From the NCBI GenBank assembly GCA_021029095.1, contig JAJOHG010000008.1:620001-684000 (forward strand): a stretch of DNA of 64,000 nt, given 5' to 3'. The position numbers and the translations under genes were made by a program. Each line of letters begins with the position of its first letter. Position 1 is the first letter of the stretch. This DNA is from Phellopilus nigrolimitatus (lineage: Eukaryota > Basidiomycota > Agaricomycetes > Hymenochaetales > Hymenochaetaceae). Positions 59,705-64,000 of this stretch are shown piece after piece. Under the pieces are notes generated by a model, which had not been told where the DNA came from, did not search any database, and saw only the letters and a list, made by a program, of their open reading frames with translations.

Positions 59705-60231
59705 GTGTAACCCGGAGGTTTCACTTAGCTACATTACGGACTCTCGTAGGTCGTCGATCCTTACGATCGACGTACGTCACACACTTTCGCCCCCGCCACC
59801 ATTTCCTTTCCTGTCCTCGCATATATAGTCACCCCCTGGGGTTCGAGTTCTCTACTTCTTACTACTCGAATCCCAGGTGCGTACACAGCAGACATATTCA
59901 GTTGTATACTACTTCTTACTACTCGAATCCCAGGTTTTTCTCCTGTTCTGTATTTGAGTGTTCTCGGCACAGCCGAGTTCCACTTTTTTTTTGAACACCA
60001 GAGAAAACCTATTGTGTTACCGCCGTGTGCCACCGGCGTGTTCACAATACCCGAGTACCTGGCCGCTAGAATAGCCGCCAGGATTCCCTAACCAATCTAC
60101 GGACACCGGTTACCGTAAAGCGACGTGTTTGCCGACGCGTGCCACCCGGATCAGACGCGTGCCACCCGAGCTCGCTACTCAGAAGCGTGCCACCACCCAG
60201 CTACTCGAGTTCCCACCTGCATCACGTAGAA
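59705..60231 (+). promoter_or_regulatory. 5' LTR/leader region of the gypsy element
   Basis: Upstream of Gag lies a segment that may begin at tgtaacccgg (59705). It holds a TATA-like atatata at 59821-59827, a 27-bp direct repeat (59852-59878 and 59909-59935) and, nearer Gag, three gcgtgccacc words (60139-60195). The 3' LTR is outside the window, so LTR limits and primer-binding site cannot be set; the start coordinate is a guess. Confidence 0.4.
59852..59935. repeat. 27-bp direct repeat in the retrotransposon leader
   Basis: The sequence beginning ctacttcttactactcgaat and ending cccaggt occurs at 59852-59878 and identically at 59909-59935, 57 bp apart. Confidence 0.9.
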
Positions 60232-63200
60232 ATGTCACGCCCACACCCGAAGCCCGCGGTCATCCTCAACGCGGACAAGCCCACACAACCACCGGTCCTC
60301 ACGGACGGTTTCACCACGCCGATGGTCCTCGACCAATGGTTCAACCACGCCGAGAACTTCCACTCGCTCAAGGACATTGAGGACGACCACCGTGTCAAGA
60401 AGGTCGCTGGCGGTCTACAGCCGGTACGTGCTCGCAACTGGTACTACGCACGCAAGGCCGACGTCGACGCGCTCGACTGGGACGAGTTCAAGGAACAAGT
60501 CCGCGCCACGCTCCTCGAGACCGGATGGGACCGCAAGGAACGCCTCGCGCTCAACGCGGTCCATCAGGAAGGACGAACCATCGCGGAATTCGAGAACGAC
60601 ATCCTCCGACGCAACGTCCTCCTCCGTGGTACGGGTTCCGAGATGACGCCCGGCCAAATCCGTTTCCACATGGAGGCTAATATGGACTGCGACACCATGC
60701 AAGCAGCGGCGGTGGCCCGGACTCACACCATCCAAGACTACGAAGACTGGATTGCCGCAATCACGGCGACGGACGAACAGTGCCGCATCGACCGCGAGAG
60801 ACTCACGGACGCGCTCGCCCTTAGAGCTGCCAACAAGAAGATCACTCGCGCCCCGATGCCCGCTGCTGTTGCTAGCGCCTCACGGATCACAAACGACGGG
60901 CCAGTGCTTGGCAAACTCTCCGCACAGGAACGCACTCTCCTAGCAAAACACAATGGGTGCTTCAAGTGTCGCCACTACTATGCCGATCACCGTGCTAACA
61001 ACTGCACCACGCCCCGTGACCGGATCAACCACGCGCCGCTCTCCGATGCAGCGGCGGTGCGCGCGAAGGTCAAGAGCGAACCTGTCGCGGCGATCCACCC
61101 GGTGACACCGCATGAAGATGCACCGACCCCGGAGGCGGCCGCCGTGCCCATAGGCGCGGTCATGCCGCCATCCTCGGTCTACGAGTCAGGATTGGACTCA
61201 GATGAGTACGTACCCTTACAGACCCCCCATTTCTTCTGGGACTGCAACCTCTCCGGACCCGACTCGGACCCCTGCTCTGTACATGCACTCATTGACCACG
61301 GATCCCACCTAGTGATGATTGACGAGTCTCTCGTCAACAAACTCAACCTACGCCGCCGAGCGCTCCGGCACCCGCTCACCATCTCGCTTGCTGTGGGAAC
61401 GTCGGGGCCAGCGGAAACAAGGTTGATAGAATACGTTAAGATTACTCCTTCTTCACTCGACTCAGCTTGGACTTCGCGCTCTCTACGCGCTATTGTTGCC
61501 CCCTCTCTCTGTGCTCCTCTCCTACTCGGTGGCCCCTTCCTTGCCGCAAACAAGATTGTAATTGATCACGAGACTCGCACATGTATTTCTAAGAACGGTA
61601 AATACGATTTACTGAACCCAAAACCACCCAGTCCATCCCCTCCCCGACGTTTCATGCCCAAGTCGCAGTCCCTCAAAGTCATTCGCAAACAAGCAACGAC
61701 GAAACGCGCTGTCCTGAAGCAACTAGTCCAAACGACGCCCAAACTCAGTGAAGCGTCCGGGTGGCACCCCGGCGCAACATATTCTCACCCGAGTAGCTCA
61801 CGTAAAGAAAGTTATCCTCGTCCTTATGTTCCGCACGGCACCAACGTAATCGCGGCGGTTCGCGACAAGATCAAACTCCTCGCCTTCGAGCAAATGATCA
61901 AGGATGAGGAGGGGAAGGTCCGAAACGAATTCAAGGACCTTTTTCCGATCGACATCCCGCCAGTCGACGAACTCCCAACCGACGTCCTGCACCGATTCAA
62001 GCTTAAGGATGCCAACAAACAGATCAAGACGCGCAACTACTCCTGTCCACGCAAGTACCGCGAACATTGGGAGACGCTCGTCAAGCAGCACCTCGACGCG
62101 GGCCGCATCCGACCATCATCAAGCCCGCATGCCTCGCCGGCCTTCCTCATTGCTAAGGCGGACCCACTCGCATTACCACGATGGGTAAATGATTTCCGTG
62201 AGCTAAACGAAAATACCGTTCCAGACAGCCACCCGCTGCCACGCATCGACGACATCCTCGCTGATTGCGCGCGCGGGCGGATATGGGGCAAAATAGACAT
62301 GACAAACTCCTTTTTTCAGACCCGTGTTCATCCCGACGACATACCCCTCACGGCAGTCAGCACCCCCCTTGGCTTATACGAGTGGACCGTAATGCCAATG
62401 GGTTGCAGGAACGCGCCAGCAACACATCAGCGCCGCATGAATGCAGCGCTGCGCCACCTCATCGGAAAGGTATGTCATGTCTACCTAGACGACATCATAA
62501 TCTGGTCTAGCTCCCTCGAAGAACACAAGCGCAATGTGCGCGCCATGCTTTCCGCATTGCGTGCCGCTAGCCTTTACTGTTCCCCCAAGAAAACGAATCT
62601 TTTCTGCACCTCACTAGATTTCCTCGGACACCACATCACCCAAAACGGCATCAAAGCCGACCCCAAAAAGACCGAACGCATCGCGAACTGGCCGCAACCA
62701 AACTCCGCATCGGACGTGCGCGCTTTTCTCGGCCTCGTTCGATACCTCGCTCCCTTTCTCCCCAACCTCGCCGATCACACCGGAATCCTCAATACCCTTA
62801 CTACCAAAGACGCCGACAAAGATTTCCCCCCCTGGACGACAAAACACCAAGCCGCCTTCCAAAACATCAAAACACTAGTTCTCTCCGCCACCTGCCTAAC
62901 GACTATCGACCATCAAGACCCACGCAAGAACAAAATTTTCCTACACACCGACGCTTCCGACCGCCGAACGGGTGCAGCACTCTCCTATGGCGAAACACCG
63001 GACACCGCAAGACCAGTAGCATACGATTCTACTGCACTCACCGGGGCCGAACGCAACTATCCGGTACACGAAAAAGAACTGCTCGCCATCGTCAAAGCCT
63101 TGAAGAAATTCCGTTCCGACCTGATTGGCACGCACTTCACCGTCTATACGGATCACCGAACCCTCGAAGGGTTCATGCAGCAGCGCGATCTCTCACGCCG

Positions 63201-64000
63201 GCAAGCACGCTGGCAGGAATTTTTAGGTCAGTATATATTTGACATTCGCTACATCCCCGGTGAGCAGAATGGTATCGCCGACGCACTGTCCCGCCTACCT
63301 GACGAGGTAGACGCGCGTGACAGCATGGCAGGATCGCCGCTCGGAGCAGTGCTCTCGATCACCGCAGATCAGGAACTCCTAGCTAAGATCCAATCTGGAT
63401 ACCCAAAAGACACATTTACCGCACATTTGCTTAGATCGCCGGAAACCAACTTAGGCTGTCGGATCGAGAACGGCTTGATCTATCTCGGCGACCGCCTCGT
63501 TATACCGAGAACTATGGAGCTTCGCGAGACCTTCTTCCAGCTCGCACATGACTCCCTCGGCCATTTCGGTGCTGAAAAGAGCTATGCTTCATTACGAGAC
63601 TCCTATTACTGGCCTAACATGCGTACCAATTTGGAACGCGCATATATTCCACAGTGCGATGCGTGCCAGCGCAACAAATCCGCCACATCAAAACCCGCCG
63701 GCCCGCTCCACCCTTTGCCCATCGCCGAAGCACGCGGTGACACAATCTCTATTGATTTCGTTGGTCCCCTACCGCTTGATTCCGGTTTCAACTCCATATG
63801 CACAATCACTGACCAGCTTGGTTCCGACATTCGTCTGATTCCGTGTACTACGGATATCTCCGCGGAACGGTTCGCGCAACTCTTTTTTGATTCTTGGTAT
63901 TGCGAAAATGGTCTACCCCTCAATATCATCTCCGACCGAGACCACCTTTTTGTCAGCAAATTCTGGACCGCGCTCCACCGGCTCTCGGGAGTCAAACTCA
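60232..64000 (+). CDS. Ty3/gypsy Gag-Pol polyprotein, 3' end beyond the window
   Basis: One frame is open from ATG 60232 to the right edge (1256 codons) with no stop between Gag and Pol. Gag starts MSRPHPKPAVILNADKPTQP and ends in a zinc knuckle CFKCRHYYADHRANNC (residue 243 on; CX2CX6HX4C, wider than the usual CX2CX4HX4C). The aspartic protease has ALIDHGSHLV (Asp about 355). Reverse transcriptase shows the YLDD motif (about 751). RNase H has FLHTDASD (about 907). Integrase has an HHCC finger from HDSLGHFGAEKS (about 1106) to CDACQ (about 1142) and catalytic Asp at about 1175 (SIDFVGPLP) and 1235 (IISDRDHLF). The Glu lies past the edge. The RT, RNase H, integrase order marks the Ty3/gypsy class. 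The intact frame implies recent insertion. Confidence 0.96.
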   Translation, partial: MSRPHPKPAVILNADKPTQPPVLTDGFTTPMVLDQWFNHAENFHSLKDIEDDHRVKKVAGGLQPVRARNWYYARKADVDALDWDEFKEQVRATLLETGWDRKERLALNAVHQEGRTIAEFENDILRRNVLLRGTGSEMTPGQIRFHMEANMDCDTMQAAAVARTHTIQDYEDWIAAITATDEQCRIDRERLTDALALRAANKKITRAPMPAAVASASRITNDGPVLGKLSAQERTLLAKHNGCFKCRHYYADHRANNCTTPRDRINHAPLSDAAAVRAKVKSEPVAAIHPVTPHEDAPTPEAAAVPIGAVMPPSSVYESGLDSDEYVPLQTPHFFWDCNLSGPDSDPCSVHALIDHGSHLVMIDESLVNKLNLRRRALRHPLTISLAVGTSGPAETRLIEYVKITPSSLDSAWTSRSLRAIVAPSLCAPLLLGGPFLAANKIVIDHETRTCISKNGKYDLLNPKPPSPSPPRRFMPKSQSLKVIRKQATTKRAVLKQLVQTTPKLSEASGWHPGATYSHPSSSRKESYPRPYVPHGTNVIAAVRDKIKLLAFEQMIKDEEGKVRNEFKDLFPIDIPPVDELPTDVLHRFKLKDANKQIKTRNYSCPRKYREHWETLVKQHLDAGRIRPSSSPHASPAFLIAKADPLALPRWVNDFRELNENTVPDSHPLPRIDDILADCARGRIWGKIDMTNSFFQTRVHPDDIPLTAVSTPLGLYEWTVMPMGCRNAPATHQRRMNAALRHLIGKVCHVYLDDIIIWSSSLEEHKRNVRAMLSALRAASLYCSPKKTNLFCTSLDFLGHHITQNGIKADPKKTERIANWPQPNSASDVRAFLGLVRYLAPFLPNLADHTGILNTLTTKDADKDFPPWTTKHQAAFQNIKTLVLSATCLTTIDHQDPRKNKIFLHTDASDRRTGAALSYGETPDTARPVAYDSTALTGAERNYPVHEKELLAIVKALKKFRSDLIGTHFTVYTDHRTLEGFMQQRDLSRRQARWQEFLGQYIFDIRYIPGEQNGIADALSRLPDEVDARDSMAGSPLGAVLSITADQELLAKIQSGYPKDTFTAHLLRSPETNLGCRIENGLIYLGDRLVIPRTMELRETFFQLAHDSLGHFGAEKSYASLRDSYYWPNMRTNLERAYIPQCDACQRNKSATSKPAGPLHPLPIAEARGDTISIDFVGPLPLDSGFNSICTITDQLGSDIRLIPCTTDISAERFAQLFFDSWYCENGLPLNIISDRDHLFVSKFWTALHRLSGVKL
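60232..64000 (+). mobile_element. 5' half of a Ty3/gypsy LTR retrotransposon
   Basis: The coding body and its leader lie between RPL14 and the right window edge. Neither the env region nor the 3' LTR is visible. The coding body appears richer in C than neighbouring spacer DNA, judged by eye. Confidence 0.9.

Noticed and set aside
60129..60735. Short overlapping frames on both strands at the start of the retrotransposon
   Set aside because: They overlap the single long Gag-Pol frame, which explains the coding signal.

Overview
This window is nuclear DNA from a filamentous basidiomycete, most likely an Agaricomycete. Almost every gene is split by many short introns of about 45-70 nt with GT...AG ends. 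Genes are packed on both strands with short spacers, and the encoded proteins are eukaryotic housekeeping families in fungal form. No species can be named from sequence alone. No rRNA, tRNA, CRISPR array or bacterial-style operon was seen.

Left part (1-19.5 kb) is ordinary gene-dense euchromatin. It holds a truncated Pro/Ser/Arg-rich gene running off the left edge (-), CFT1/CPSF160 (mRNA 3' end cleavage), a Pnk1/PNKP DNA end-repair enzyme, a PITH-domain protein (-), the GPN2 GTPase (-), SEC31 (COPII coat) and a TDG/MUG-type mismatch DNA glycosylase.

From 19.6 to 22.7 kb lie two terminal-inverted-repeat elements in succession. The first is a 785-bp element flanked by TA. The second is a 2-kb element with 18-bp perfect terminal repeats and a 7-bp target duplication. 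Inside the second are two inverted fragments of the neighbouring SEC31 gene and an intron-containing fragment of a Jlp2/CCDC25-like gene, so it is a Pack-type gene-capturing transposon. Both elements sit in open reading frames that continue across the empty sites.

From 23.4 to 44.6 kb there is a trypsin-fold protein with a GDSGS motif, a first E(z)-like CXC-SET methyltransferase gene, HAP3/NF-YB (-), an intronless basic/coiled-coil protein (-), EXO70, a second divergent E(z)-like CXC-SET gene, ATG18 and the fungal tRNA ligase TRL1. TRL1 carries two one-base frame breaks. The two E(z)-like genes share several intron positions and bracket three unrelated genes.

From 44.8 to 59.1 kb there is a TAP-type alpha/beta hydrolase (-), an F-box protein (-), an unrecognised protein (-), a zinc alcohol/formaldehyde dehydrogenase with a disturbed catalytic-zinc Cys (-), a two-helix membrane protein, a broken metallophosphoesterase fragment (-) and ribosomal protein eL14. 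The right edge (about 59.7-64 kb) is the 5' half of a Ty3/gypsy LTR retrotransposon with an uninterrupted Gag-Pol frame leaving the window.

Exon limits were read by eye from frame, splice motifs and family conservation. CDS coordinates are start-to-stop spans including introns.
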